Positions 1-12,300 of a stretch of 64,000 nt of DNA are shown here, piece by piece; positions within the stretch are counted from its first letter, which is position 1; every line of letters begins with the position of its first letter. A program made the position numbers and the translations under genes. The DNA is taken from contig CM032121.1 in assembly GCA_018894105.1 (NCBI GenBank), positions 1,365,507 through 1,429,506 on the forward strand, read 5' to 3'. This DNA comes from Jacaranda mimosifolia. Lineage: Eukaryota > Streptophyta > Magnoliopsida > Lamiales > Bignoniaceae. The notes below the pieces were generated by a model. It ran no database searches. It was not told the origin of the DNA and saw nothing but the letters and a program-made list of their open reading frames with translations.

Positions 1-1816
1 TTTGCTGAAGATAAGGTAATTTTGCATTTTGCATTTTACTTACATAAGCTGATTCCAATTCATCTATAGTTTTTGCAGAATTTATTTTTTCTTGTTATTC
101 TATATGCACGACAAACTTCAGTCACTTTTTTTGTCTCCTCTTGCTTCAAATTTTATCATTTTTATATTACTTTAGCATCCACCACGTCATAACAGTATGC
201 TTCTTGCAGACAGACATTGAAAAACTCCAATGCTGTAATAAGAATGATTCTTGTGAGTGCAAAACTCTCTCTTCCCTTAAAGCATTTCCTTGGTCGAATA
301 GGTTCTCTCGTACTTTCAAGCAACTGAGTATTGCACGGAGTCCGAAGGTATGGGCATCTCAACTTCCTTGTTTTGAAACTTTAGGGTCTAAAATGGTTAT
401 CAGAATGAAGGCGGTTTATCGACATGTTACTATCACCATTTGGACAATTGAAGAGGAAAATGTTACTGTTTGGGAAACTGCATCCCTATTCTAAGACATA
501 AATATGCAAATCCAATACTCTATCTCATTTGAAGACAAAAACTTTTTATATGCTGTCTTTGTTGAGGTAAACTATTTTCATTTAAAAATTGGTTCATAGG
601 TAGTTATGTCCATTTTTCAATTATAATCCTTGCAAGATTGAAGCAAGAGCTCTTCGATTTTTTATATCACTAATTTAGCCAAAAAATTGGTCTCTTCTCG
701 CCAGATGATCTTATAGATTGTTTCTCTAGTGGTTTGGTTTTTGTTGCCATGCTTTAGTTTACTTAGCATTTTCAATTGTGAAAGGAAAAAAAAAAAAAAA
801 AGATAGTGAGAACGAAGTAGTAGTTGTCCCCGAGGCATGAGTTCTTAAACAAACCAACCTTTAAAACTTCAATATTAGAACCTCAAAATGAAAACACAGT
901 TATTAAGTTTTTTCTTAGTTACAATTACAGTTGAGGACATTCTATTCTGCTTGTTTACTGAATACAGACTTGAAATACTATTGGTCAGTTAGGAAGCAAA
1001 AGCGTCACTGGCTATCCACTTCAACGTTCCCACTAATTACCAAAAATTCTTGATTATTTGATTATCCCTTCTCCCTGTTCTAACATGGTTATCTTTTTCT
1101 TTCAGATTCTATGCATTCATTTGCAACGAGCTTCATATAACATGTTTGGGCAATCAGTAAAACTTCTGGTACTTACTTGGACCACAAATTTTTTCTCCAT
1201 AGAACAAGGTTGCATAGCGCCACATCTTTTCAGTTTTTACAGAGTTGTTAAGCTCTATTTTGTCTTTCCAGGGCCATGTCTCTTTTCCTTCAATCTTGGA
1301 TTTGTCTCCATTCACGAACACTGGAGTGGGAATCAAAAACATGGAGGCAAATTTGCAATTTGGGACGTTGAACAGGAGCAGTAGGGAAATAAGATCCTTC
1401 CCTTTTCCCAAATACCAAAATATGACACTTAAAGCCAACACAATGGGAAGCGTTTCAGAGGCAAGAAAGAAATGCTATTGAGATTGGTCTTTGTTTGAAA
1501 GCTGATGGCAACTCATGATGTAAGTTTTCTCTTCTTCTTGCAGGCAGATGTTATTGTCCCTTCATCACCATTAAGATATCAAACGTACCGTCTTGTTTCT
1601 GTTGTCGTGCACTTTGGAACCAGTGGAAACGGACATTACACAGTTTACAGAAAAGTGACTGCCAGGCTAGGCGATCAAGATCCTGTCGCCCTATTGGAAT
1701 CTGCTGTTGAACAATGGTTTTGTATTTCAGATTCTGAAGTGCATACTGTCTCAGAGAAAGATGTTTTCGATGCAAATGCCAGTATGCTGTTTTATGAGAA
1801 AATCGACAGCTCCTGA
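1..1816 (+). CDS. UBP27: Ubiquitin carboxyl-terminal hydrolase 27-like, 3' part (5' end outside window)
   Basis: This is the C-terminal half of a ubiquitin-specific protease, an enzyme that removes ubiquitin from proteins. Arabidopsis UBP27 is anchored in the mitochondrial outer membrane. Readable exons are 210-347 (TDIEKLQCC...FPWSNRFSRTFKQL), 1106-1168 (ILCIHLQRASYNMFGQSVKLL), 1272 to about 1450 (GHVSFPSILDLSPF...), and 1544-1816, ending at TGA 1814-1816. All four are phase 0. An earlier exon may end at base 15 (AAG before GTAATT). The last exon carries the USP histidine box GNGHYTVYR and the family's end pattern ISDSEVHTVSEKDVFDANAS. The order IEKL, PWSN, LCIHLQRASYNMF and GH(V/I)xFP matches what I recall of UBP27. 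The catalytic Cys box lies upstream, outside the window. The donor near 1451 (AGC before GTTTCA) is the least certain join. Confidence 0.85.
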
Positions 1817-2158
1817 AGGCTTATGAGGGAATCGATTCTTATGCTTACAAGTACAGAATAATGCTATCACTTGGTGTAAACTGAACTTTACCTTGATATT
1901 GCTCCAACTTCAGAGGAAACCAAATAGTTAGAAAAATGAAAACAAGAATTGTCACACATTTGTTGGCTGCAGCCCAAAAGCCTTATCTGGATATGATATC
2001 TTATACTATTCATTTCTTGAATATCTATATATGTATATGTACATGTTATACTATCCTAACATGTAACTGGTGAAGATCATTACAGAAAGTACTCATAATT
2101 ACGAGAGAAATTTGTCACAAAAAAAAAAAAGAAAGAAAAGAAATTCGTCGCCCGTAAT

Positions 2159-2443
2159 CTAGTTATGAATTGGAGTTTTCTTTTGTGCAGGAGTATAATC
2201 CATCACAGCCAAATCTTCACTGCCTGGCAGCTGCTCCTCTTTTCTTGCAAGATTTAGGTGCTGATGACTCTCCATGAATACTAAGTTTCTTGCTACATAA
2301 GAAGAAACATATGACCTGAAAAATGACAAAATTGAATTAAAAGAAAGTTGAAAGAAATGATGGATACCTTGAGAAGTGGTTGAGATGAAAAGAATGATGA
2401 AAAGGGTCATCAGAACAAGATTCTTGGAAGCTAAAGCAGCCAT
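2159..2443 (-). CDS. Root meristem growth factor / GOLVEN / CLEL peptide precursor
   Basis: This is a precursor of a small secreted, tyrosine-sulfated peptide hormone. Family members act through RGI receptor kinases in root meristem maintenance and gravitropism. The N terminus MAALASKNLVLMTLFIILFIS is a clear signal peptide. The precursor ends with DYTPAQKKTPIHN, matching the family motif: DY sulfation site, a basic centre, then P-[IR]-HN at the very C terminus. It most resembles the GLV2/RGF9 type. Reading straight through gives 94 residues, but an intron is likely. A donor at 2367 (CAAG before GTATCC) joined to an acceptor ending at 2293 (GTAG before CAAG) keeps frame. This gives exons 2443-2368 and 2292-2159, or 69 residues. 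The nearer acceptor at 2316 breaks the frame. The gene converges with the UBP27-like gene, 343 bp away. Confidence 0.85.
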   Translation of the reverse strand: MAALASKNLVLMTLFIILFISTTSQGIHHFFQLSFNSILSFFRSYVSSYVARNLVFMESHQHLNLARKEEQLPGSEDLAVMDYTPAQKKTPIHN

Positions 2444-2537
2444 ATTTCTGCAAATCTGGGCACTGATATTGAGTTCAGAAAAAAATAATCTATGTCTAGA
2501 AAGCTACTACAACCAGTGCTTGGAAATGAATATTTCC

Positions 2538-2545
2538 TATTTATA
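2538..2545 (-). promoter_or_regulatory. TATA box of the RGF/GOLVEN gene
   Basis: A consensus TATAAATA lies on the minus strand about 95 bp before the ATG at 2443. It implies a short leader and supports this as a real transcription unit rather than a chance reading frame. Confidence 0.6.
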
Positions 2546-5145
2546 GAGAGACAAGTTCAGGGTGAAGGGTCTGTAGCAGGTGCACAAATCTTGTTGAAAT
2601 GTTCATTATGTTTCAGATTTTCTGTCACCAAGTTAAGATCATCAAGGGCCCCTTCTAGCTAGGGGCCATGGAGTACCCACAATTGTTTTCAGCATCTTTT
2701 TCCAAGAAATGGTCCTTTTTCTTTCAAAATTTTAAAGAGGAATTTTGCCGGTTTTCCAACTTTCCTAATAGGACTCGATTCTTTTCTTTTTCTTGTACAC
2801 AAGAACATTAAGAATTTATTAAATTCAAACTCCTAACCTTACATTTTATATATGAGATTTATCCTATTAGACTAATTGGCTACTCGACAAACTCAAATAT
2901 TTCTAATAGAAAGGGTTTAAATTTCTTGCTTGGTACATTTGTGCTATAATTAGATCAACTTTGCATGCCTTGGTTTAAGTGTAATAGAAGGCTACATGGG
3001 CACATAGGTTGATGGAATTTTGGGGTCAAGAGCAAATGTTGTAAATGCAACATGCCTAGCACATGAAGTGATTGCTATATATCAAGACCAATCATATGCT
3101 TTTGGTCTTGTTAGTGAATTAAAGGGTCCTATATTTTGGTACAAATGTTTAAATGCATTGTGCCTTAATCTTTTGGATGTGAAAATTTCTTGTAGTATGA
3201 GTTAATTATGCTATAAGGTTGTAAGTATTATAATTATAGTAATGGTTATTCTATTAAACTCTAATCACATGATAAGTATAATTCTTTAATTATGTTATTA
3301 ATTTATGTTCAATCAAATTAGATTTTACCAGAATTTTGTATGCGCACACACACACACACATATATGATAATATCATTGTTATATTTTATAATATCATCAT
3401 ATTCAGAAGCTCGTATATCAGCTTGGATAATATTTAAGCGGTATAAATTTTTTTTCAAGTTGCTTAATTTACAAGTGTTTCTATTATATACCATAATATT
3501 CCAGATCGTATTAATTATAAAAAGAAAAAGGATCGTATTCATTTCTATTTTATTGTCGTACATAAGAGTTTAAGTTGTTAGAAAATTAAACATATTTGTT
3601 AACTTATATTTTCAATAGTTTAAGACCAGAATTTATATGTGTGCGTAGGAGTAATTTAGGATAATTAATTATGTATACATGTCAATTTTTATTTTTTAAG
3701 GTTAAAAACGTCAAATTGCAGTTGAAAAGTGTATTGGGACAGAAATGGGCCGGGCCCTAAGCCGGATAAGGCGCTTGAAAGCGGCCGTCACAAAAAATTC
3801 AGGTGGCCCAGCACGTGCATCTTCACCTGAGTGGGGGCGCTTCTCCCATTTTGTTCCTCCTAACTTGACCTTAAAGATGGTGACCTACTCCTAACATTCC
3901 ATTTTTTTTTTTTTTTTTGTGTGTGTGTGTGTGTGTGTGTTTTAAATTAAAAATAAATTATTTTCTTTATATATATATATATATATTAAAAAAAAAGTTC
4001 AAAAAATTAATTTATAATTCATTATTTGTTCACAACTTAAAAGTGGCTCAATGTGATTGGAGCTACAGTGACCAGATGGCTAATCCGATGTGATTAATTT
4101 GGACGGTTATTTTTTATACATCAAAATTATTTTTTTTAAAAAAATAATACTTTTTATAGGACGCGCTTGCTACGGAAGACTATTAATTGCACCTAATTTT
4201 GGCCCGATAAGATTAGGGGTTATTTGTATGAATTAATATACATGTTTAAAACGAGAGATTGTAGTTTTGATTATAAATTCTATAATTTTGCATTCCTATT
4301 TGATTCGAGAGATTAAAAAAGACTATTTTTTTTTATATTGTATTATCACCCTCATTTGTCCATCTCTAAAAATTATAGGAACACTAAAATCAAGGGCAAG
4401 ACAGTTTAATTGTGCCAAAATGAGGAAGAAGTTTGTCCGTGTGTTTTTTAATTGACCTGATTGGATCATAATCCCACATCCAACCATGCAATGACAATTG
4501 GCACCAATCACATAACAATACGGGCTCGGTGTGGGCTTAGAGCCAATCTTAACTCAGTTTATCACCATAATCTCTTCTATCAAACATATTACAAACATGG
4601 ATTTAAGGGGCTAGTCACCGTAATATTCCCTATCAAATGCACCAATAAAACACTGATGTGATACCATTAACTCTCACTTAAATTATTGATATAAAATATA
4701 TAAAGCTTTCACTATATTTGGATTATTTTTAGATTTTTTTTTCCCCTAAAATTTTTGTGACAAGAGTGCTATATTTTAGCAGTGTTTTAAAAAGATTACT
4801 TGAAAATGTGTTATCAAGACTAATGAATTGCAAAGTTTGATTACCTGTACTTAACTTGATATTTTATTTTGTGAAGGTGCATTTTTTTTTTCTTTTCAAA
4901 TTTTGAAATGTAAAATAAAGAAAGTTTTTCTAAAAATGGCTTATAAACTTTTTCAACACTACTAAGGCAATCAAGAAATCTAGTTGATCAAAGCACTATA
5001 TGCAACATTATGATCAAGAAATGTAGTTAATACACTTTACTTATTCATCCATAGCTATTTCTTCACAACAAACATATGATCATATGTATAGCTGATGCAG
5101 CAAAAAGCCACACATTCAAAGTGAAACATGTAACATAAATCAAGC
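2546..5145. other. Intergenic, AT-rich with one GC-rich islet
   Basis: No supported gene. About 2800-2900 reads, on the minus strand, like a decayed tRNA-derived SINE (A-box-like TAGCCAATTAGTC, B-box-like GGAGTTTGAA). Dinucleotide repeats include CA at about 3347-3360, GT at about 3919-3940 and TA at about 3969-3986. A GC-rich islet at about 3740-3870 contains a CACGTG G-box and stands out from its surroundings. The remainder shows nothing recognisable. The last part should include the 3' UTR of the kinase gene that ends at 5146. Confidence 0.6.
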
Positions 5146-7878
5146 TCAATTATCTTCCAAGCCAAACAGCTTTGAGATCTTCTCCAGATCAAGGTTTCTA
5201 AAATCAATATTAGAAATCGACCTGCGGTAAAGACTTGAGTTGCTCTCCTCAAGATGGTGGGCTGCCTCAGTCAGAGAAGCCAACAGCAGAGGATAGTTCT
5301 TGATGTTCTTGAGAGCATTTGGATGTGCCTCCGTTTTTGCAGACCGGTTATGCTGAGAACGAAAGGCCGGAGTAGGTGATCTTGGTGGGATTTCTGGCTT
5401 TGTAACTGAGGATGTGCTGCTAAAACTATTGGCTGTCTCCTGGCTTTGGGAGCTACTTGCTGTGTGAGTTTCCTGCTAAGACAAGATGAGTAGATGACCG
5501 TTTCTGATAATGTGATGTTTCTTTTCTAGGACGAAGGATGTTTTTCTAGGATATGTTTTCGTGTTTTAATGATTGTTTTAGCTTAGAACTATGCAGTTCT
5601 TGAGGAATAAAGGACTGACCTGATTCTTATATGCAATGTCTCCAAAAAGGTCAGAGAATGAGACCTTTCTTCTATGAGTCCCGTGGCTTTTCTGAGGGTG
5701 GTGCTTCGTATTTAAGATTCTGTTTTTCACAATAAAGCAAATTAAGATAGTTGAGTTATGTCAATGAAAACATAGTACAAGATATACAACAGAAGAAATT
5801 CATGGGACGATGCAATAATGATACTAATCGACTTCCTAGGAAAGACAACTCCAAACTTCTGAAGATAGGATGATAGGTACCTTCTCCTGTCCATAGATTG
5901 GGCAGGTTCGTCTTCCTCTGTGCTCATCATGGGCAGACCAGACAGATCACATGGCAAGGGACTTTTAGTGAAGAACTGTGTCCAAAAATTGTCAAAGAGT
6001 AAGATGGCAAAACAAAGACACAAAAATATATGAAAGGATAAGGTGCCTCATCTTCTCTTGCTCCATTGAGCTATAAAACCTATGACTTTATCATATTGAT
6101 GATTCTAGGACTATAAGGATACTGTCAATAGTTGATGATACCGTTTCTTGGTTTTAACGATGATTTCTGTCTTAAGGCTCTATCTACAGATTGCTTTTCT
6201 TAAACTCCCACTGGTTAGAAAGTTGACAACTTAGCAGAAATCATATGTTGAATTCACTTGACTAACAAAAATAGGTAGTTTTGGTTGAGTATTTTTTCAC
6301 AGGAGTCCAAATTCCTGTTCTTTGCTTCTCAGTTCAGTATGAAATGAGAGGAATAAATATGGTTTAGGACATTAAAAGTACTTCCTTTTCACTCACTTCA
6401 CTTTGGAGAGCAGATGTAGCAGTTCCACGGTATGCTGGATCCAGAGCTAGAAGTCTGCTCAAAAGGCCAAACGCGGAATCTGGAAGATATGGAAGTGTTT
6501 CCTTGAAATTGGTTTTATATTGTTGTGGGGGTCGGAAAGTAGCTGGTGGCTTCACTTTCTTCCAGTAGTCCTCTGATGGCGATCCACAAAGCTTGAAAAT
6601 CTTGTGAAGCTGTTCTATCTGAAGCAAAAATGTCGAGTTGTAAAAGTTGAAGATTTTCATTTGCATCATTCAGATTGTTATTCTCATAAAGATCAAGAAA
6701 AGTTTACCTCATTCCTACCAGGCATAATGGGCCGGCCAACAAACATCTCTGCCAGAAGGCATCCTGCACTCCAGAGATCAATGCCCACTCCATAATCTGT
6801 AGAGCCAAGAAGTAGCTCAGGAGCTCTATACCATAATGTCACAACTCGGCTTGTGAGGGGCCGTTTTGGTTTATTCTTGTAGAAGTTTGCCAGCCCAAAA
6901 TCCGCAATCTTAAGCACCCCATTCTTATCTATCAACAAATTGGATCCTTTTATATCCCTGTGCAAAATTCCCCTCTCATGACAATGCTCCAGACCCTCAA
7001 GCAGCTGTAGCATATAACTCTTGACCTACATTCCACCAGACGCATTTCAGGAGCTTAATTTATTTTGTTACTGTGATATCTTCAGTTCCAATGAAGCAAA
7101 ATGTGCCAAAAGGTAAGAGTTTAAACCTGAGGCTCAGTAAGCCTTCCTTCTGGCCTAGAGATGACTTTGGTCAAGTCGGACTGCATGAAATCGAAAACTA
7201 AATAAAGACTAAATTGCATTCTTGAGGTGGCTATTCCTTCAAGTTTTATAATATTGGGATGATCAAGCTTCTTCAGCATTATGATCTCTCTTGCCATAAA
7301 TTTCACACTTGCTGGTTCTGATGTATCGAACCGAACCTTCTTGAGGGCAACGATCTTTCCAGTGGATTTATCCCGTGCCTTATACACATTACTGTATGTA
7401 CCCCGGCCTACCTGCAATGCAAAAGAAACACATGTAAAAACATCTGATACCACACTTTTAGCAGCAAAAACACAGGGCAAAGTTTACTGACTTTTGCCAG
7501 TTTCTCATATGAATCGGCACTCTTTGGAACAAAGCCAGCCAATGCATCTCTAGGAACGTTCTCAACGAGCCATCTAGGCCATCCGTCAACTTGCTCATCT
7601 GCAGCAATCTTCTTTACAGAAATCCTCTGCGGAACATTCCCACCACCGTTTATTCCTTTCTCACTTTCTCGGCTGATCATCTTCTCTCCTCCTCCACCAC
7701 CGCCACCAGTGCCACGCAAAGACTTATTAAAATCCCTCCCGGGCTGCTGCTGCTGCTGCCGCCTTGAACTAGTAGACCTTCCTCCATTTTCTCCTCTGAT
7801 GTATCCATTCTCTAGTTTCAACTTCTCAAGAGCCCTTTGTGGGCTGTAGGTGGTCCCCTTTCCCTGAACACACCCCAT
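5146..7878 (-). CDS. CDK-like Ser/Thr protein kinase, IBS1 / At1g54610 group
   Basis: Plant CDK-related kinase with a lipid-anchored N terminus. Seven in-frame exons: 7878-7492, 7411-7127, 7025-6708, 6618-6397, 5975-5881, 5719-5620, 5475 (or 5472)-5146, giving about 578 residues, with TGA at 5148-5146. Residues 1-8 are MGCVQGKG, a myristoylation (G2) and palmitoylation (C3) signal, so plasma-membrane location is likely. A low-complexity basic region follows, then the pre-kinase block WPRWLVENVPRDALAGFVP. The kinase domain starts near residue 125: glycine loop GRGTYSNVY, lysine K153 (VALKK), HRDIKGSN with D248, DFGLA with D266, and the CDK-type activation segment LTSRVVTLWYRAPELLLG. The C terminus has a basic PRSPTPAF stretch. 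All catalytic residues are present. The family includes Arabidopsis IBS1, a defence-priming gene. The exact orthologue is not determined. Confidence 0.9.
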
Positions 7879-9389
7879 TCTTGCAATCTCTCTGAATATT
7901 CTCCACTTTTACCGAGGTATCTAAGTGCTGATAATAACTGGATGAAGTTTCATTAGATGATAGCATTTTGTGTTATCTGCATAGAAATGACAAAAAAGGA
8001 AAAAACAATACTTCAAGATGAAGACAGAGGTAGTTGTCGCTGTCGCGTGGCCTGCGTCGTCCAAAACATGCAAGAAAATCAGGGTTAACTCCGTTTTCTC
8101 CGCAGCAAGGCACAAGGGGTCCAAGAATTGTATCCATTATCAATGATTTAGACTGTTATATCAAGGAATACTTGGCATGGCTGGAAAATCTTTGTGAGAA
8201 TAAACCTTAATATTATGGCTGTTTCTTGGTTTTAGACACAAACAGTATAACGTATAAAATACGTAGGTTTTTACATAATGGCTGGTGAGAAACCAGACAC
8301 ACCCATCAGATGATAATTCATGATCTTGAAACAACATAATCCATTTCCTGGGGGCCAAACATCTGAAGTAAATTCATCGTACTTCACCAAGTACTAAGCA
8401 AAAAGTAGTTCGGGTCCACTTGGGCATACATCCAAGTAATTGTGAAAAGAGAGGAATTTTATGTCGTCTACTTGAGCATATGCGAGTAGACTGTGAATTA
8501 TTTTTCTAACTAAATTAAATTCTCTGATAGGTTCCTCAAATAAATTCGATTCATGAGGACTCTTCTCCTAACTAACGATGAGATTTTGGCAAAATTACCA
8601 CATATTAAATTTGAGCATAATTTTGGAAAAAAAATAACCCACTCATTACTCGAGAATCATTTAATTGAATAGTTAATATAGTCTTTTATTGTTTGAAGAA
8701 ACATCTACTTTAATTGGCATTTTTTTTACGAAAGAATACCTTAAGATAAGAAATTCAAAATAGAATGATATCATAAAATGAAATGTTAAAATTATCGCAT
8801 ATGATCTATTAGTCTATGATCAATTATGAATAACTAAATGAAAATATGATTTTATATAATAAAATATTAAAATCATCACACGTGATTTAATAATTCATAA
8901 TCTAATTGAATATTATATACTCAATTGAATGGCATGACATAAACTGGCAAAGATGGAAACATATATCAAGCAAATAACATCCAGAGGATGAATGTTCTTT
9001 GTTCCACTCGGCCACAGAATTGAAAACCAATATTTCCTCATAGTCAGACCTTGAAAGAATTCAATTTGGAAGTTGTTCTACATTGCAAATTATATGTTCA
9101 AAAATTATAATCTCTATACATGTATCTAATGCTTTCAAATCAATAAACGACCAAATCTTGAAATAAGGGAATTGCAGCTAATCCAGAAGATTTGGAGCCA
9201 AATTCAAGGCTTTGTTGTATTATCCAACTAAGATCTCCCTTTTGCCTTTGGTTGTAGACCAAAAGACAACCAAGGAATTTAATGCTGTTGCATTAGACAT
9301 GGCTTTTGCATAGTTTCAAGACACTTTTCATCCCCGAGCTGAGGATTTCCTTTCCTCTCAATTTGGAGTAGCTTTTCATGAAAATGCCG
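7879..9389. other. Kinase promoter/leader and 3' flank of TKI1-like gene
   Basis: No coding region is supported. The part just above 7878 is the 5' leader and promoter of the kinase gene. I could not pick a convincing TATA box. From about 8450 to 8950 the DNA is AT-rich with no recognisable content. Below the stop at 9390 lies the 3' UTR of the minus-strand TKI1-like gene. Confidence 0.5.
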
Positions 9390-12300
9390 CTACTTGACAT
9401 ATTTGCTTGCACTAATACCATCTCCACCAGCACCAGCTACATGCCGTGGAGGTAATGCAAGCTCAAAGGGTCCGCGAGATTCATTCTACAACAATATAAT
9501 GCATAGTTTATTAGTTTGCCGGATTCACTGATGGAAAAAGTTTAGTTAGATGCATCTTTTATAATGAGAATCCATACCTGATGGATGCCTGGCAAGCCAA
9601 GGCTGCTGTCCTCATCTAAGACTCCCAATGAACACTTTTTCATTTCTTGAGGAGAAAAATCATTAGCAAACACAGTTTCATTGTTCACCTACAAAAACAA
9701 AGGAGTAAAAGTTGTTCTTAGCAGAACATTAACCATAAAGTTAACATGCAACTATTAGATTGTCCCAGAAACCAAGCCAAGCAAGCATTCTTGAAATTAA
9801 ACTAGAAGTGAATCCTATTATAAACTACTCCAAAACGTTCATGCATAACTTCTCCTTATTTATATACTCCTAGCATACTCTATCTGAAAGAATAAATACT
9901 TTAATCATCACGACTCTCAGTATCTTATATATCAATAATATCACACACCAAATACCAACTTGTTTTCAATCAATTTAGCATAAGCAATTATAAACTAATT
10001 TAGAAGTTCAGAGTTGCTGCTTAGTAAAGTTTAAGCAACTGAACTTATTAGAGATAGAACAGGGACAAAAGACTAGTACTCCTAATTCAAATTTATTCTT
10101 TCCAATTTCTGAGTACATTCGAAATAAAATTTCATTTTGTGAAGTGATTTTTTTTTTTTTTTTTGCCTCCAGAAATATCTTCTCACTTAAAAACCAACCA
10201 CCCTCAACCACTACTTTTAAGGAAAACAGTGCAAAAAGACAGCTTTCATTTTTTCATCTCTTGTCCAAAAATTTGCTTAAAGTCAAACTAGACCTATGGA
10301 CCTTGGGCAAAGGAAGTGAAAAAAGTTGATGCAGGTTGTAGACCTATAGATCATCGGCGTGGTCTTATATGATGGATTAACAATGTGGAAAATGAAAGTC
10401 AAATGGACTTTGTTTCTTCAAAGGAACGAAATGTACTTTAACCAAAGTATCATACATGTACCACGTTAAATTGTCTTGTTCCAGATACCATTATATATCA
10501 TGAATAAGAACTTGACATGCTAGAAATTGATTAGAACTTTATGATTATATACTCTACATCTAAGTCTAAATCCTCCTTTTCATTTTATAATTACACCCTA
10601 ATTTTTGCTCCAGTTTCCATTTTTCCTTGTTCCAAATATTAATCTTTGCAGACCGAATTTGATGAAAAGTTACAAAACAAAATCAACATTAAAGAAATGT
10701 CCCACACAAACCTTAGCAACCTTAGGAAACCGGAAGTGTTCTGAATTTGAAACGTTGCTGCATCTGCTAGTGCTAGCTCTTAAGTTTGAAGTCAAGGCAT
10801 CTCTGCTTGATGGTTGAAGTTTCTGAACCGGAAAAGCATGGCATGTATCTTCAGCATCTAAGATAGATAAATTTGGCTCATGGCATGTTGGTTGTAGCAC
10901 TTGAGAATCTGTATTTAGTTGGGCAGCAATGAAAGCATCTAAGGAGTCAGTTAAAGGTGCATTAGGCTGCAAGTTTGATTTGGTCTTGAGGTTACAACCA
11001 GCCTTGATCTGCAACGATGCCTCAGAGAACAAACCTCCAATGCTTAGGGTGGTAAGATTATCATCCCATGGAGACTGCAGTCGTGCAAGCCCCCCTTCCA
11101 TCAAGTGCGTATCCAACTTTCTCTTGTTTGAAAGCAAGGATGCTTCAGACAATAATCCTCCAATGCTTATATCACTAGGCGTCAGCAAGATGGGTGGCAA
11201 CAATTTGTTCTCTGATTTCGTTTCAGGGTTGCTGATCTTACCCGGCAAAGATGCTTCAGACAGCAGAGCTCCAATGCTCACATCAGATATTAGTCCAATA
11301 TCAGATCCATCCGTATTACCCAGCAAAGATAGCAGACCTCCAATGCTCAAGTTGGTCAAATTATCATCCCAAGATAGTGTTGATTGTACAGGGACAACAT
11401 CAGTTGCCACTTCATCATCCTAACAAGGAGGAGGCAGAAGTCACTAACAAATAAAGTTTCTGTGAGAAACATGATGTACAAACGCAGAAAATATTCACCT
11501 GTTAAACCTCACAGGAAGCTTAAAACCAAACGGAAAATATATGCTAACCAGAGACACTGGGGTATTGGTTAAATAATCCACCCAAGAATGCACATTTAAA
11601 TAGTGCAGAATGTGTGCAATGTGCAGGCAACATAGAGTGAGGTCATGGCACCACTTTGTTCAGATACATATTTGATTCATTAAAGAATTCAATTGTTCTT
11701 TCCGACAAATTCACCTTTGTTCCTGAGGGGTCAAGATATTGCTCGCAAGATTATGATGGACCTTTAGTTTTCCATTTGTATGGCACCTAAATTTCAAGTA
11801 ACATTGACTTTCCTACAACTGTCTGCATTCAGCTACAGCCAGAAAGCACTTTGAAACCCACAAATGCTTTCTTTGAATTGTCTACCCTCTAACCAAGCAA
11901 ACATGTCCTCACTCTAGTTTTAAAACTGATTCAAGCCAGCATCCTCAGAATGGACAGTCACCATTTTTTTCGTCAAATGTTCCAATTCCTACACACGCCA
12001 CTTCTATAAACATCCCATCAAGACCTTCTACAAATGTAGCAAAACAATTTCATCAACTGATCCACTGTCATCTAAATTTACATATAATATCACACAAATT
12101 AATAAGTGAAAAGGTCAACCCAAAATTTACCACATGATCAGTTGGAGCATCCAAAGAATTCAGCTGCTTCACATCTGAGAGCAACACTTCATTTACATTC
12201 ATTCGTTTTTGGATGTCTTCACTAGCCTCATCAAATTTCTTCTCTTGATTTTTGATCTCCAAAGCTCTGCTGACACTTCTGTTGTTGTCCTCAGAATCTA

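Noticed and set aside
10929..11423. 164-codon plus-strand frame
   Set aside because: It is the opposite strand of the TKI1-like exon 11419-10712, which has clear splice sites and internal protein repeats.
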